DNA from: an uncultured Prevotellaceae bacterium
GTDB taxonomy: Bacteria > Bacteroidota > Bacteroidia > Bacteroidales > Bacteroidaceae
DNA: 64,000 bases
Assembly: GCA_900318115.1 (NCBI GenBank)
Contig: ONJJ01000012.1
Location: 1-64,000 of the forward strand
Reading direction: 5' to 3'
A program made the translations under genes and the position numbers. Numbering within the stretch: the stretch's first letter is position 1; each line of letters starts with the position of its first letter. Below are positions 15,467 to 24,419 of this stretch, one piece after another. The notes under the pieces were generated by a model. It did no database searches, was not told the origin of the DNA, and saw nothing but the letters and a program-made list of their open reading frames with translations.

Positions 15467-18400
15467 ATGAAACAAAAGTTACTCTCCCTCGTTGCACTTG
15501 CAGGTGCAATGTTCATGAGTGCAAGTGCATGGGCTCAGTGGACTGAACCCGCAGCGCCCACATTGGAAGAGACCAATGCTTCAGCCATTGAGAGCGGCAA
15601 GAGCTACTTCATCAAGAATGTAGGTGCTGGCCAGTTCATCACAGGCTCGAACTCATGGTCTACTCAGATCAGTCTTACGATGGAAGGAGTCGCAGACACT
15701 TATTCTCCTGCCCTCGTTATCATGGTGGAAGATTCTACCCAGACTTTCGGAACCGCTCAAGTCAGCGGCTATGCTCTCAGACTCAACGGTACTTTCACCG
15801 TGAATGGTGCAAGTAACGAACGCACCTTCACCAACACCTACCTGTTCCGCGATAGTGAGGAATCTGGTTTCATGGATCATGGCACCCAGGCGAAGGGCTA
15901 TATCTGGAAGATTACGAAGGCCGACAACGGCTATTTCCGTATCCAGACGGCCGAAGGCGACCCCTCATTCCCCGATGCAGCAACACAGTATGCCGGTTGG
16001 GTGACAGAGGAAGGTATGACCATCGAAGATGGTGCATCCACGGTTGTCACCTTCAATCTTGAAGAAACGGCAGAGAACATTGACTGGATGTTCATTGATG
16101 CTACCAACTACCTCGCACAGAAGGCTGCTTATGAGCCTCGCAAGGAACTCTATGACCTGCTTGTCAGCACTACGGAAGAAGGCTATGACGTGGACACCGA
16201 CGATGCCACTAAGGTCTACAACAATGCCAGCGCAACAGTAGAGGAGATTAAAGCCGCCATAGAAAAGTTGAAGGCTGCCATCAATCGAGCAAAGTTCGCT
16301 ACCCTCCTCGCTGGTGCAACAGACGATGATCCCATCGATGCTACTGAGTATGTACTCGTCAACCCCGACTTCGAAGTAGGAAACATCGAAGGTTGGACTA
16401 CCAACTACGTTAGCGGTCAGCAGGCCAACAACATCGGCTATCAGGGCGCAAGCTACACCAATGGCGACGTGACCATCAGCAAGTTCATCGAGGCTTGGAA
16501 GAGCAACGGTTCTCCGTTTGTCATCGGCGACGGCTACCTGCAGCAGACGGTCTATGGCCTGCCCTCAGGTAAATACGTGCTCGAAGCAGATGCCATTTCC
16601 GTTTATCAATGGTCAGATGCTGCAGGCAAGAACCCTGCTGAAGGCGTATCTATCTTCATTCAGGCTGGTCAGTACGAAGCTAAGACCGCGATTGCCACCG
16701 GTGACGGAAAGCCCGAGCACTTCAGCGTCAGCTTCGTGAACCCCAGAGGTTCTGACGTCCTCACCTTCGGTCTGAAGACCGAGAGCGCTACCGCCAACTG
16801 GATTGCAGCTGACAACTTCAAGATTTACTACTATGGTGAGACCGATCTCACTCCTGCTCAGGTTGAGTTGGAACGCGCCATCAAGGAAGCTGAGAATATT
16901 GACACCAACGTGCCCGCAAATGCCGATGATCTCGAGGCTCTCGAAAAGGGTATCGAGGATGCAACTGCTGTCCTCAACAGCAATCCTGATGACGAGACAG
17001 CTCTTGCTGCCCGCGATGCCGTCAAGGCTGCTACCGATGCCTTCAACGCTTCTGCTAAGGCTTATCAAGAATTCGAAGTTTACTTCGGCACTGGCGGCGA
17101 ATTTGAGGGTCTGCTGGAGCAGGTGCTCGAGAACGAAGGCTGGACAGAACTGGCCGACGCCATGGATAAGTACAACACCGAACTCCAGACCAAGTTCATC
17201 AGCAACACCCTCACCACTGAGGAAATCAACGAGAGCCAGGATCACGTTCAGCAGCTGATCCTCGACTTCATCCAGGGCGACAACGTGAAGCCCGGTGATG
17301 ACCTCACCCTGCTGCTCAAGAACCCCGGCTTCGACAACGGCCTGAATGGTTGGACTGTGGATGTCAAGGAAGGAGATGCACGTGGTGCTTGGACCGTGTT
17401 CGACGGTGTTGACTACCACGAAGTAGAATCCTGGCACGTCAACTTCGACCTCTATCAGGTTATTCCTAACATGCCCGCTGGCGTGTACAACATCTCTGTC
17501 CAGGGCTTCGCACGTCTGGACGACGGCCTCACCGAGACCACCATCGAGCTCTATGCCGGCAACAGCACTGCAAGCTTCCCCAGCATCAGCAACGTGAACG
17601 GCTCAGGTCCTGACGAGTACAGCGAGGAAATCCTCTACGATGCAGCATCCTTCGGCGATACTCCCATCGACAAGAACGGCCAGACCGTCTATGTGCCCAA
17701 CGGCATGGCTGGCGCTCAGGTTTACTTCGGCATGGACAACCCCTTGACCGGCAAGCCCTTCTACCAGCGCGAGGTGAAGATTAATCTCCGCGAAGCCGGC
17801 GATCTCCGCATCGGTGTCCGCAGCAACAGCACCCACGAGTGGGTTCTTTGGGACAACATGAAGATCACGTATGCTGGTAACACCCTCGAACTCTACTACC
17901 AGATGATTGAGGAAGCTCAGGAGAAGATGATGGCTGCCGTCAATGCTGAGAACGCATTCGTCACCAAGGCTGCCACCACCAAGGTCAACGACCTCAACGG
18001 CCGCGTCGACAAGATGGAAGAACTCGAAACCGCAGACCAGGCTCTGGCTCTGATCGCCGAAATCGAGGCTGCCACAAAGTACATCCAGGCTGGTGTAGCC
18101 AAGGGCAATGCCCTCCAGGACGCTATCGACCTCTACAACGAACTCAGTGGCACATTCAGCACTTCTGACAACGCTCTGCCCGCTCTGCTGAGCAACGCCC
18201 AGCAGCTGAAGGACGATCCCGCTACCATCGAGAGCAACGAAGCTGTCGACGACATCATCGCTTCCTTCAAGAAGGCATGGGGTACCTATGTCACCTTCGA
18301 TGCTGCAGACGAGCCCACCGAGAAGTACGATGCTACCTATGCTATCTTCAACTACAACTACTTCCACCCCGTCAAGGCTGAGAACTCTTCCGAAGGTTGG

Positions 18401-19087
18401 ACTGTGGAGAACATCGGTGGCGCCTACGCTGCTGACTGGAAAGAGCTGGAAGCCTTCAACAACGACACCATCTACATCCACCAGACCATCGAAGGCCTGA
18501 AGCCCGGTTTCTACGAAGTTGACCTCCAGGGTTACTACCGTGCCGGCTACTCCGGCGCTTACAACGGCGAACAGGGCGACTCCCTGAAGCAGATTCAGCA
18601 CGCATACATCTATGCTACCACCAGCCTCGGCGAGATGACCACTCCTCTGCGCAACGCTATCGATCAGAGCGAGATTCAGGAGATGAATCTCGGCGCTGGC
18701 TCGGAGACCGCTGTCAAGAACCTCGAGGGCACAGAAATGTACATCCCCGAGAACATGGAAGCTGCCGCTACCTATTTCGAGAATGGCTTCTATCCCAACA
18801 GCCTGAAGGTTCAGGTGGGCGAGGACGGCGTGCTCGAACTCGCTATCCGCAAGTGGAGCCACATCGATGGCGACTGGACAATCTTCACCAACTGGCAGCT
18901 GTTCTACCTCGGCAAGACCGGCCAGAACTTCAGCGATGAGCTCACCGCCGTTCAGGGCGTGGAGAGCACCAACGCCAAGGCTGCTCAGATCTTCACCCTC
19001 GACGGTCGTCAGGCTGCTCGCCTCAACCGCGGCATCAACATCGTTCGCATGAGCGATGGCAGCGTGCACAAGGTGATGGTTAAGTAA
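15467..19087 (+). CDS. Large secreted modular protein with T9SS-type C-terminal sorting segment
   Basis: 1206 residues with a signal peptide (residues 1-23, ending SASAWAQ). Three repeated carbohydrate-binding-like modules open with a conserved Asn/Phe...GW pattern: VNPDFEVGNIEGWTTN (about residue 298), KNPGFDNGLNGWTVDV (about 618) and YFHPVKAENSSEGWTV (about 965). Helical FIVAR-like spacers such as AAIEKLKAAINRAK separate them. The last 45 residues (AAQIFTLDGRQAARLNRG, then INIVRMSDG and KVMVK) match the type A-like sorting tail of Prevotella T9SS cargo. No catalytic domain is recognised. It is probably a surface or secreted glycan-binding protein, monocistronic, with a strong terminator after it. 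Confidence 0.85.
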   Translation: MKQKLLSLVALAGAMFMSASAWAQWTEPAAPTLEETNASAIESGKSYFIKNVGAGQFITGSNSWSTQISLTMEGVADTYSPALVIMVEDSTQTFGTAQVSGYALRLNGTFTVNGASNERTFTNTYLFRDSEESGFMDHGTQAKGYIWKITKADNGYFRIQTAEGDPSFPDAATQYAGWVTEEGMTIEDGASTVVTFNLEETAENIDWMFIDATNYLAQKAAYEPRKELYDLLVSTTEEGYDVDTDDATKVYNNASATVEEIKAAIEKLKAAINRAKFATLLAGATDDDPIDATEYVLVNPDFEVGNIEGWTTNYVSGQQANNIGYQGASYTNGDVTISKFIEAWKSNGSPFVIGDGYLQQTVYGLPSGKYVLEADAISVYQWSDAAGKNPAEGVSIFIQAGQYEAKTAIATGDGKPEHFSVSFVNPRGSDVLTFGLKTESATANWIAADNFKIYYYGETDLTPAQVELERAIKEAENIDTNVPANADDLEALEKGIEDATAVLNSNPDDETALAARDAVKAATDAFNASAKAYQEFEVYFGTGGEFEGLLEQVLENEGWTELADAMDKYNTELQTKFISNTLTTEEINESQDHVQQLILDFIQGDNVKPGDDLTLLLKNPGFDNGLNGWTVDVKEGDARGAWTVFDGVDYHEVESWHVNFDLYQVIPNMPAGVYNISVQGFARLDDGLTETTIELYAGNSTASFPSISNVNGSGPDEYSEEILYDAASFGDTPIDKNGQTVYVPNGMAGAQVYFGMDNPLTGKPFYQREVKINLREAGDLRIGVRSNSTHEWVLWDNMKITYAGNTLELYYQMIEEAQEKMMAAVNAENAFVTKAATTKVNDLNGRVDKMEELETADQALALIAEIEAATKYIQAGVAKGNALQDAIDLYNELSGTFSTSDNALPALLSNAQQLKDDPATIESNEAVDDIIASFKKAWGTYVTFDAADEPTEKYDATYAIFNYNYFHPVKAENSSEGWTVENIGGAYAADWKELEAFNNDTIYIHQTIEGLKPGFYEVDLQGYYRAGYSGAYNGEQGDSLKQIQHAYIYATTSLGEMTTPLRNAIDQSEIQEMNLGAGSETAVKNLEGTEMYIPENMEAAATYFENGFYPNSLKVQVGEDGVLELAIRKWSHIDGDWTIFTNWQLFYLGKTGQNFSDELTAVQGVESTNAKAAQIFTLDGRQAARLNRGINIVRMSDGSVHKVMVK

Positions 19088-19137
19088 TTCAGAAATCCCA
19101 CTTTTGAGCACAAAAAAAGGCTCAAAAATCACGAAGC

Positions 19138-19168
19138 AAGGCCTGCACAACCACGTGCAGGCCTTTTT
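19138..19168 (+). terminator. Rho-independent terminator after the 1206-aa gene
   Basis: Perfect 11-bp stem AAGGCCTGCAC / GTGCAGGCCTT, a 6-nt loop and a T-run. Confidence 0.93.
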
Positions 19169-19180
19169 CTTGCGATTTTC

Positions 19181-19212
19181 TTTGGTCGTTTGAGAGAAAG
19201 TGAGTACTTTTG
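19181..19212 (+). promoter_or_regulatory. Promoter of the polysaccharide-export gene (TTTG-N20-TACTTTTG)
   Basis: TTTG (19181-19184), a 20-nt spacer and TACTTTTG (19205-19212) form a full Bacteroidota consensus, about 34 nt before the ATG. Confidence 0.85.
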
Positions 19213-19245
19213 TGGCGAAATTAAGATTACTATCAAGCAAATAGA

Positions 19246-20082
19246 ATGAAGAAACTGACTTTCCTCGCCCTGATGGCCGTTGCCGTCATGTGCCTCTCTT
19301 CCTGCGTCAGCTCGAAGAAGATTATCTATTTCCAAGGTGCCGACTCCATCTACTCCCAGGCACAAGACATCATGCAGAAGTACGAGATGCGCCTGAAGCC
19401 TGCAGACCAAGTGCTCATCAAAGTAACCTGCGACAACCCCGAATTGCTGGAGGTCTTCAGCCTCGACGTGACCATGGGTTCCGGCGGTGGTGGCCGCAGC
19501 GGTGGCGGTAACTACAGCTATACGGCATCCGGCACCATGGGTTCCGTTTACGGCTACACCGTGGACAACGAAGGTTTCCTCGACCTGCCAGCCCTGGGCA
19601 AGGTTCAGGTGGCCAACATGACGGTTGAAGAAGCCGCCAAGGCCATCGAGAAAGTCATTCAGGCACGTAACCTCATCAAGGAGCCCGAAGTGACAGTGCG
19701 CCTGCTGAACGCTCGCGTCAGCGTACTCGGCGCAGTGAAGAGTCCCCGCGTCGTGGGTCTCACCTCTGAGCGCAACACCATCCTGGACGTCCTGGCCAAC
19801 TGCTCCGACGTCAGCGACCAGGCCTTGCGCCAGCACGTCACCCTCTTCCGCGAGAACAACGGCAAGCGCGAGATGTACAAGCTCGACCTTACTTCTGCCG
19901 ACATCTTCCAGAGCCCCGCTTTCTACGTCCAGCAGAATGACCTCATCTACGTGGAGCCCAACAAGAGCCAGAACGTGAAGAGCTCTGCCTTCAGCACCTT
20001 CCTGGGTGTAGGCGGCAGTGTCATCAGTGCCCTCGCCTCCGTCACCGCCCTCGTCATCTCTATCGTCAATCTGACCAAGTAA
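19246..20082 (+). CDS. Polysaccharide export outer-membrane lipoprotein (Wza/BexD family)
   Basis: 278 residues. A lipoprotein signal ends at MCLSSCVSSKK (Cys20). The Poly_export domain covers residues about 48-150 (RLKPADQVLIKVTCDNPELL; GYTVDNEGFLDLPALGKVQV) and is interrupted by a Gly/Ser-rich loop (GSGGGGRSGGG). A SLBB-like domain follows (VTVRLLNARVSVLGAVKSPRV). The C-terminus is a hydrophobic helix (FLGVGGSVISALASVTALVI), which in Wza-type proteins would cross the outer membrane. Proteins of this kind export capsule or exopolysaccharide. No Wzc or glycosyltransferase genes are adjacent, so it is an orphan copy with its own promoter. Confidence 0.9.
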   Translation: MKKLTFLALMAVAVMCLSSCVSSKKIIYFQGADSIYSQAQDIMQKYEMRLKPADQVLIKVTCDNPELLEVFSLDVTMGSGGGGRSGGGNYSYTASGTMGSVYGYTVDNEGFLDLPALGKVQVANMTVEEAAKAIEKVIQARNLIKEPEVTVRLLNARVSVLGAVKSPRVVGLTSERNTILDVLANCSDVSDQALRQHVTLFRENNGKREMYKLDLTSADIFQSPAFYVQQNDLIYVEPNKSQNVKSSAFSTFLGVGGSVISALASVTALVISIVNLTK

Positions 20083-20150
20083 AGAGGTGACCAAGTAAAA
20101 GAGGTGACCAAGTAAAGAGGCGGCCAAGTAAAGAGGCGACCAAGTAAAGA
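20071..20150. repeat. GACCAAGTAAAGAG array growing out of the gene's 3' end
   Basis: About five units of roughly 16-18 bp, (A)AGAGG(T/C)G(A/G)CCAAGTAA. The first unit is the last codons and stop of the export gene itself (CTGACCAAGTAA). The other copies follow directly after the stop, so the array looks like a duplication of the coding end. Confidence 0.85.
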
Positions 20151-20266
20151 CTTAGCCTCACACCACCATGCAGCCTGCTGTATCCTCCGATGCAGCAGGC
20201 GCAAACGTCTCCACACCTAAGTGTCCCGGCCGATAGACCTAACTGCACAGAACTACAGGCCATGAT

Positions 20267-20320
20267 GCAACAAACTAATACTTCCTCACGCAACAAACTA
20301 ATACTTACTTGCGTGAGGAA
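20267..20320. terminator. 12-bp hairpin between convergent genes
   Basis: TTCCTCACGCAA (20282-20293) pairs perfectly with TTGCGTGAGGAA (20309-20320) across a 15-nt loop. A 16-bp direct repeat, CAACAAACTAATACTT, overlaps the left arm. No T-run follows, so intrinsic termination is only possible. It lies between the export gene and the uvrA 3' end. Confidence 0.55.
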
Positions 20321-20370
20321 CTATACTTCAATGCAGGTCAAGCTACACTTACGGAATTTACAGAGATTAT

Positions 20371-23300
20371 TTACCGGAGGATGTCGCGGAGGAAGCGAGG
20401 GGTGTGGCCCTCTGTTGACTGGGCTACCTCCTCAGGCGTACCCGTCGAAAGAATCAAGCCGCCACCACGACCACCTTCAGGACCGAGATCCACAAGATAA
20501 TCCGCCGACTTGATGACATCCAGATTGTGTTCGATGACGAGAACGGTGTTGCCCTTGTCCACCAGACGCTGCAGCACCCCCAACAGCACACGGATATCCT
20601 CGAAATGCAAGCCCGTGGTGGGCTCATCCAGGATGTAGAACGTGCGTCCCGTGTCGCGCTTGGCCAGTTCCGTGGCCAGCTTCACACGCTGGCTTTCGCC
20701 ACCGCTGAGGGTCGTGGAAGACTGTCCGAGTTTGATATATCCGAGTCCCACTTCCTGCAGGGTGCGAATCTTCTGCAAGATATTCGGTTGGTTCTCAAAG
20801 AACTCCACCGCCTGGTTGATGGTCATATCCAGCACGTCGGCTATGGATTTGCCCTTGAATCGCACCTCCAGAGTCTCGCGATTATAGCGCTTGCCGTGAC
20901 ATTCCTCGCAAGGCACCATCACATCAGGCAAGAAGTTCATCTCTATGGTCTTGTAGCCATTGCCTCCGCAGGTCTCACACCGTCCGCCTTTCACATTGAA
21001 CGAGAAGCGGCCAGGCTTGTAGCCACGAATCTTTGCCTCGGGCAGCGAAACAAATAGGTCGCGGATATCAGAGAACACACCCGTATAAGTGGCTGGATTG
21101 GATCGGGGCGTGCGTCCAATGGGACTCTGATCCACACTGACGACCTTGTCCAGGAACTCTAGACCGGCAACGGCATCATAGGGCAAGGGGTCGCGCAGCG
21201 AGCGATAGAAATGCTGCGAGAGGATGGGTTGCAGGGTATCGTTGATGAGCGTGGACTTTCCGGAACCGGAAACGCCTGTGACACAAATGAATGTACCCAG
21301 CGGAAGCTTCAGGTTCACCCCACGGAGGTTGTTTCCTCTGGCGCCTACTATCTGCAGGAAGTTACCATTGCCCTGACGACGCATGGCAGGAACCTCAATT
21401 TTCATCTCGCCACGCAGATAGCGAGCAGTGAGGGACCCAGCGCCTCCCTCCAGGGAGGGGAGGCTTCCGGCTTGAGAGAAGTTGGCATTGCGCGAGCCTT
21501 CCCCCTCCACGGGAGAAGCAGAAAGCGGGGCCACTAATTGCTCATACGTCCCCTGGAACATCACTTCCCCACCCTTTCGGCCAGCCAGCGGACCCATATC
21601 CACAATGTAATCCGCCTCGCGCATCATCTCCTCGTCGTGCTCCACGACAATGACGGTGTTGCCCATATCGCGCAGTTCCTTCAACGAACGGATAAGGCGC
21701 TGGTTGTCACGCTGATGAAGTCCGATTGACGGTTCATCGAGGATATAGAGTACATTGACCAGTTTGGAACCAATCTGTGTGGCCAGACGAATACGCTGGC
21801 TCTCGCCACCGGAGAGACTCAGGCTGCTGCGCGAAAGCGAGAGATAATCCAGCCCCACGTCCACCAGGAACTGCAGGCGAGCACGGATTTCCTTCAGGAT
21901 TTCAGGGGCAATCTGCCGCTGGCGAGCCGTAAGAAGAGGTCTTGTCTTCCCCACCTCGTCAGTCCCATCAGACCCATTAACCCCATTAGACCCATTCACC
22001 CCAATAAGCCCATTAACCCCATCAGACCCATTAACCCCATCACCCCCATCAACTCCAGCTTCCTCTGCCAGAGCAGAGATGAACTGCAGCAAGTCCTTGA
22101 TATCCAAGTCCGCCAGTTCTGCGATATTCTTTCCGCCGATGCGGAAGTGAAGGGCCTCGCGGTTCAAACGCTTTCCATGACATTCCGGACATGTCGCCGT
22201 GCGAGAGAACTGCTCAGCCCACTTCTGGGCGGTAGCGCTGGAATCGGAATCCTGCAACATCTGGATGTATTTCGTCAGGCCGTCGTAGTCTATGTAGTAG
22301 TCATTGGTCGTGTGGGCAACAGCTGCAGGAATGCGCAAGCGCTCAGGACATCCATTGAGAATCTCATCCACCGCCTCGTCCGGGACAGCACTCAGAGGCG
22401 TGTCCAACGTGCAGTCGTAGCGCTCCAGCAATGCCTCCATCTGCCAGAAAATCATCTGGTTCTTGTACTTTCCCAGCGGAGCGACGCCTCCCTCGCGGAC
22501 GGAGAGCGCACGATCCGGAATGACCTTGTTGACATCTATCAGATTCACGTAGCCCAATCCCTTGCAGCGCGGGCACCAACCCTGCGGCGAGTTGAAAGAG
22601 AAATTGTGGGGAGCCGGATCGGCATAGCTCATGCCCGTGGTAGGACACATCAGCCTTCGGGAATAGTGACGCAGTTCACCGCTGTCGGCATCCAGCACCA
22701 TCATCAGTCCGTCGCCCATCTTCAGGCTGAGTTCCACACTCTTGCGCAATCGCTTGGAGGAATCCGTTTTCCCCTGATCCGTCTCGATCACGACCCTGTC
22801 CACCACCACCTCTATGGAGTGGTTGACATAGCGGTCAACCTTCATCCCCTGGACGACTTCCATCAGTTCGCCGTCCACCCGCACCCGCAGGAATCCCTTG
22901 CGTCGGACGCTGTCGAAGAGTTCGCGATAATGTCCCTTGCGGTTCCGCACCAGAGGAGCCAGCAACAGGACACGCCGGCCGGCATAGTCCTTGCAGAGGA
23001 GCTCTACGATCTGCTCCTCGGTATATTTCACCATCGGCTCGCCCGTTCGCCAGGAATAGGCATCACCGGCACGCGCATAGAGAAGACGCAAGTAATCATA
23101 GACCTCCGTAGTGGTTCCGACGGTGGAGCGAGGATTCTTGTTCGTAGTCTTCTGATCGATACTGATGACGGGAGACAGGCCCGTGATCTTGTCCACATCA
23201 GGCCGTTCCATGCCTCCGAGGAAGTTGCGGGCATAGGCCGAGAAAGTCTCTATGTAGCGTCGCTGCCCTTCGGCAAAGATGGTGTCGAAGGCCAAGGAAC

Positions 23301-23421
23301 TCTTGCCGGAGCCTGAAAGTCCAGTGATGACGGTCAGACTCTGGCGAGGTATCGTGACATCAACATTCTTCAAGTTGTGGACGCGAGCGCCCAGAACCTC
23401 AATTTTCCCCTGTCCGCTCAT
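20371..23421 (-). CDS. uvrA: Excinuclease ABC subunit A
   Basis: 1016 residues, longer than the usual ~940-950. It is the DNA-damage sensor ATPase of nucleotide-excision repair. Two ABC modules are clear: Walker A VITGLSGSGKSSLAFDT (about residue 35) and ICVTGVSGSGKSTLINDT (second half), and signatures SLSGGESQRIRLA and TLSGGESQRVKLA. Zinc-finger Cys pairs are in CPTTGMSYADPAPHNFS/CPRCKG and CETCGGNGY/CEECHGKRY. Two in-frame low-complexity insertions explain the extra length: residues about 456-486 (a GVNGSDG collagen-like run) and about 629-663 (SPVEGEG...SLEGGAGS). The ATG overlaps the stop of the upstream CTD-protein gene by 4 nt (ATGA), so the two are translationally coupled. Confidence 0.97.
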   Translation of the reverse strand: MSGQGKIEVLGARVHNLKNVDVTIPRQSLTVITGLSGSGKSSLAFDTIFAEGQRRYIETFSAYARNFLGGMERPDVDKITGLSPVISIDQKTTNKNPRSTVGTTTEVYDYLRLLYARAGDAYSWRTGEPMVKYTEEQIVELLCKDYAGRRVLLLAPLVRNRKGHYRELFDSVRRKGFLRVRVDGELMEVVQGMKVDRYVNHSIEVVVDRVVIETDQGKTDSSKRLRKSVELSLKMGDGLMMVLDADSGELRHYSRRLMCPTTGMSYADPAPHNFSFNSPQGWCPRCKGLGYVNLIDVNKVIPDRALSVREGGVAPLGKYKNQMIFWQMEALLERYDCTLDTPLSAVPDEAVDEILNGCPERLRIPAAVAHTTNDYYIDYDGLTKYIQMLQDSDSSATAQKWAEQFSRTATCPECHGKRLNREALHFRIGGKNIAELADLDIKDLLQFISALAEEAGVDGGDGVNGSDGVNGLIGVNGSNGVNGSDGTDEVGKTRPLLTARQRQIAPEILKEIRARLQFLVDVGLDYLSLSRSSLSLSGGESQRIRLATQIGSKLVNVLYILDEPSIGLHQRDNQRLIRSLKELRDMGNTVIVVEHDEEMMREADYIVDMGPLAGRKGGEVMFQGTYEQLVAPLSASPVEGEGSRNANFSQAGSLPSLEGGAGSLTARYLRGEMKIEVPAMRRQGNGNFLQIVGARGNNLRGVNLKLPLGTFICVTGVSGSGKSTLINDTLQPILSQHFYRSLRDPLPYDAVAGLEFLDKVVSVDQSPIGRTPRSNPATYTGVFSDIRDLFVSLPEAKIRGYKPGRFSFNVKGGRCETCGGNGYKTIEMNFLPDVMVPCEECHGKRYNRETLEVRFKGKSIADVLDMTINQAVEFFENQPNILQKIRTLQEVGLGYIKLGQSSTTLSGGESQRVKLATELAKRDTGRTFYILDEPTTGLHFEDIRVLLGVLQRLVDKGNTVLVIEHNLDVIKSADYLVDLGPEGGRGGGLILSTGTPEEVAQSTEGHTPRFLRDILR
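21432..21533. repeat. In-frame palindromic insertion in uvrA
   Basis: About 100 bp with G/C-rich, partly palindromic CTCCCTCCAGGGAGGGGAG and CCCCCTCCACGGGAG words. It encodes SASPVEGEG and SLPSLEGGAGS. It sits at the place where other UvrA proteins have a short loop between the first ABC module and LTARYLRGEMKI. Confidence 0.65.
21963..22053. repeat. In-frame CCCATTAAC/CCCATCAGA word array in uvrA
   Basis: About ten 9-bp units (CCCATTAAC, CCCATCAGA, CCCATTCAC and variants). Read on the minus strand they encode GVNGSDGVNGLIGVNGSNG. The array interrupts an otherwise conserved region between DIKDLLQFISAL and QIAPEILKEIRARL. Confidence 0.9.
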
Positions 23422-24203
23422 TCTTCACCTCCTGCAGAACCGCCTTCATCAGATATCAGACGCGTCATCACATTGACATCCTTGCGGATGTGGTACTCCC
23501 TGCCGTCAGCACCGCGGGCCACGACATTCACGAAATAGACGCCATCGGGAACGACCTTGCCATTCACCTTGCCATCCCATTCGCCATTCACGTCGTTCCA
23601 ACTGTAGAGGCGCTGTCCCCAGCGGTTGAAGATGGTAGCCTTGAAACTGACGATACTCTGATGATTGGACTTCGCCTTGTAGGTATCGTTCCATCCATCG
23701 TCGTTGGGCGAGAAGGCATTGGGCATCTGCAGCTGCGATTCGGAGATGCTGACCGTGAAACGTCCACCTGTCTCGCCCTCTTGGGGATAGAACACGGTGT
23801 CGGTCCCATGGACGAAGGTAGCCTTCAGTTCCACTACATACGAACCGCTGTGCTCGAACCGATATTCCATATCCTCCTCAAATCGGTGGACCAATGCCAC
23901 ATCGGGCGTCTGTTGCTCATAGATCTTCCATTCGTAGCGAGCCGAGTAAAGGGGCGCCCCATCCTCGTCGTCCAAGCCCGAAGGGTTGGCGGAGAATTGC
24001 GCGAGCACAGGAGCCGAGCCAGCATAGCTCTCCAACTCCTCGGTCTTCTCTTCTGCACGCCCCTCGCTGTCCACTTCGGTGTAGGTGAAGGTCGCCTTGG
24101 GCGCGCAGGAGGGAAAGTCGGTCTGCGCTTGCGCTGTCAGGATGGCAGCCATCAGAGCTGCCAGCAACAAGGCGGAACGGAGTAAAAAGTTATTCTTTTG
24201 CAT
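23418..24203 (-). CDS. Secreted protein with gliding-motility-type (T9SS type B) C-terminal domain
   Basis: 261 residues from the ATG at 24203. A GTG five codons upstream is open but less likely. The signal peptide ends near LTAQAQ. The middle (residues about 60-160) is PKD-like: SARYEWKIYEQQ and FEHSGSYVVELKATF. The C-terminal 90 residues start QMPNAFSPNDDGWNDTYK and continue FKATIFNRWGQRLYSW, WDGKVNGKVVPDGVYFVNVVA. This is the classic type B CTD that targets proteins to the T9SS. It is predicted to be exported and surface-attached. It overlaps uvrA by 4 nt and drives that gene from the TAACTTTG promoter 32 nt before its ATG. Confidence 0.9.
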   Translation of the reverse strand: MQKNNFLLRSALLLAALMAAILTAQAQTDFPSCAPKATFTYTEVDSEGRAEEKTEELESYAGSAPVLAQFSANPSGLDDEDGAPLYSARYEWKIYEQQTPDVALVHRFEEDMEYRFEHSGSYVVELKATFVHGTDTVFYPQEGETGGRFTVSISESQLQMPNAFSPNDDGWNDTYKAKSNHQSIVSFKATIFNRWGQRLYSWNDVNGEWDGKVNGKVVPDGVYFVNVVARGADGREYHIRKDVNVMTRLISDEGGSAGGEE

Positions 24204-24234
24204 AGGATTCGCAGTCACTTTTCTATTTCGGGTG

Positions 24235-24242
24235 CAAAGTTA
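24235..24242 (-). promoter_or_regulatory. Promoter of the CTD-protein/uvrA unit (TAACTTTG)
   Basis: Minus-strand TAACTTTG lies about 32 nt before the ATG at 24203. Confidence 0.65.
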
Positions 24243-24411
24243 AGCATTATCCTCCGAACTCGTGCCGAAAAACGGAACTTTTTTCCTCCGCAAGCTCGCA
24301 CACACCTTAATTTATATACGCGCGCATAAGGAAATTCGGTAAAATGGGCAAAATACCGAAATTTGCTTGTACGTTTTACCGATTTTGAAATTCGCTACCA
24401 AAATAACACGC

Positions 24412-24419
24412 TACTTTTG
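24412..24419 (+). promoter_or_regulatory. Putative promoter of the DUF4493 locus (TACTTTTG)
   Basis: TACTTTTG; a TTTG at 24384-24387 lies 24 nt upstream. It is the only good -7 box ahead of the long co-directional run. Confidence 0.6.

Noticed and set aside
17603-19240. 545-aa open frame on the minus strand opposite the 1206-aa gene
   Set aside because: Antisense shadow of a strongly coding gene; the sequence is Val/Leu/Asp-rich without domain or signal and crosses the terminator at 19138-19168.
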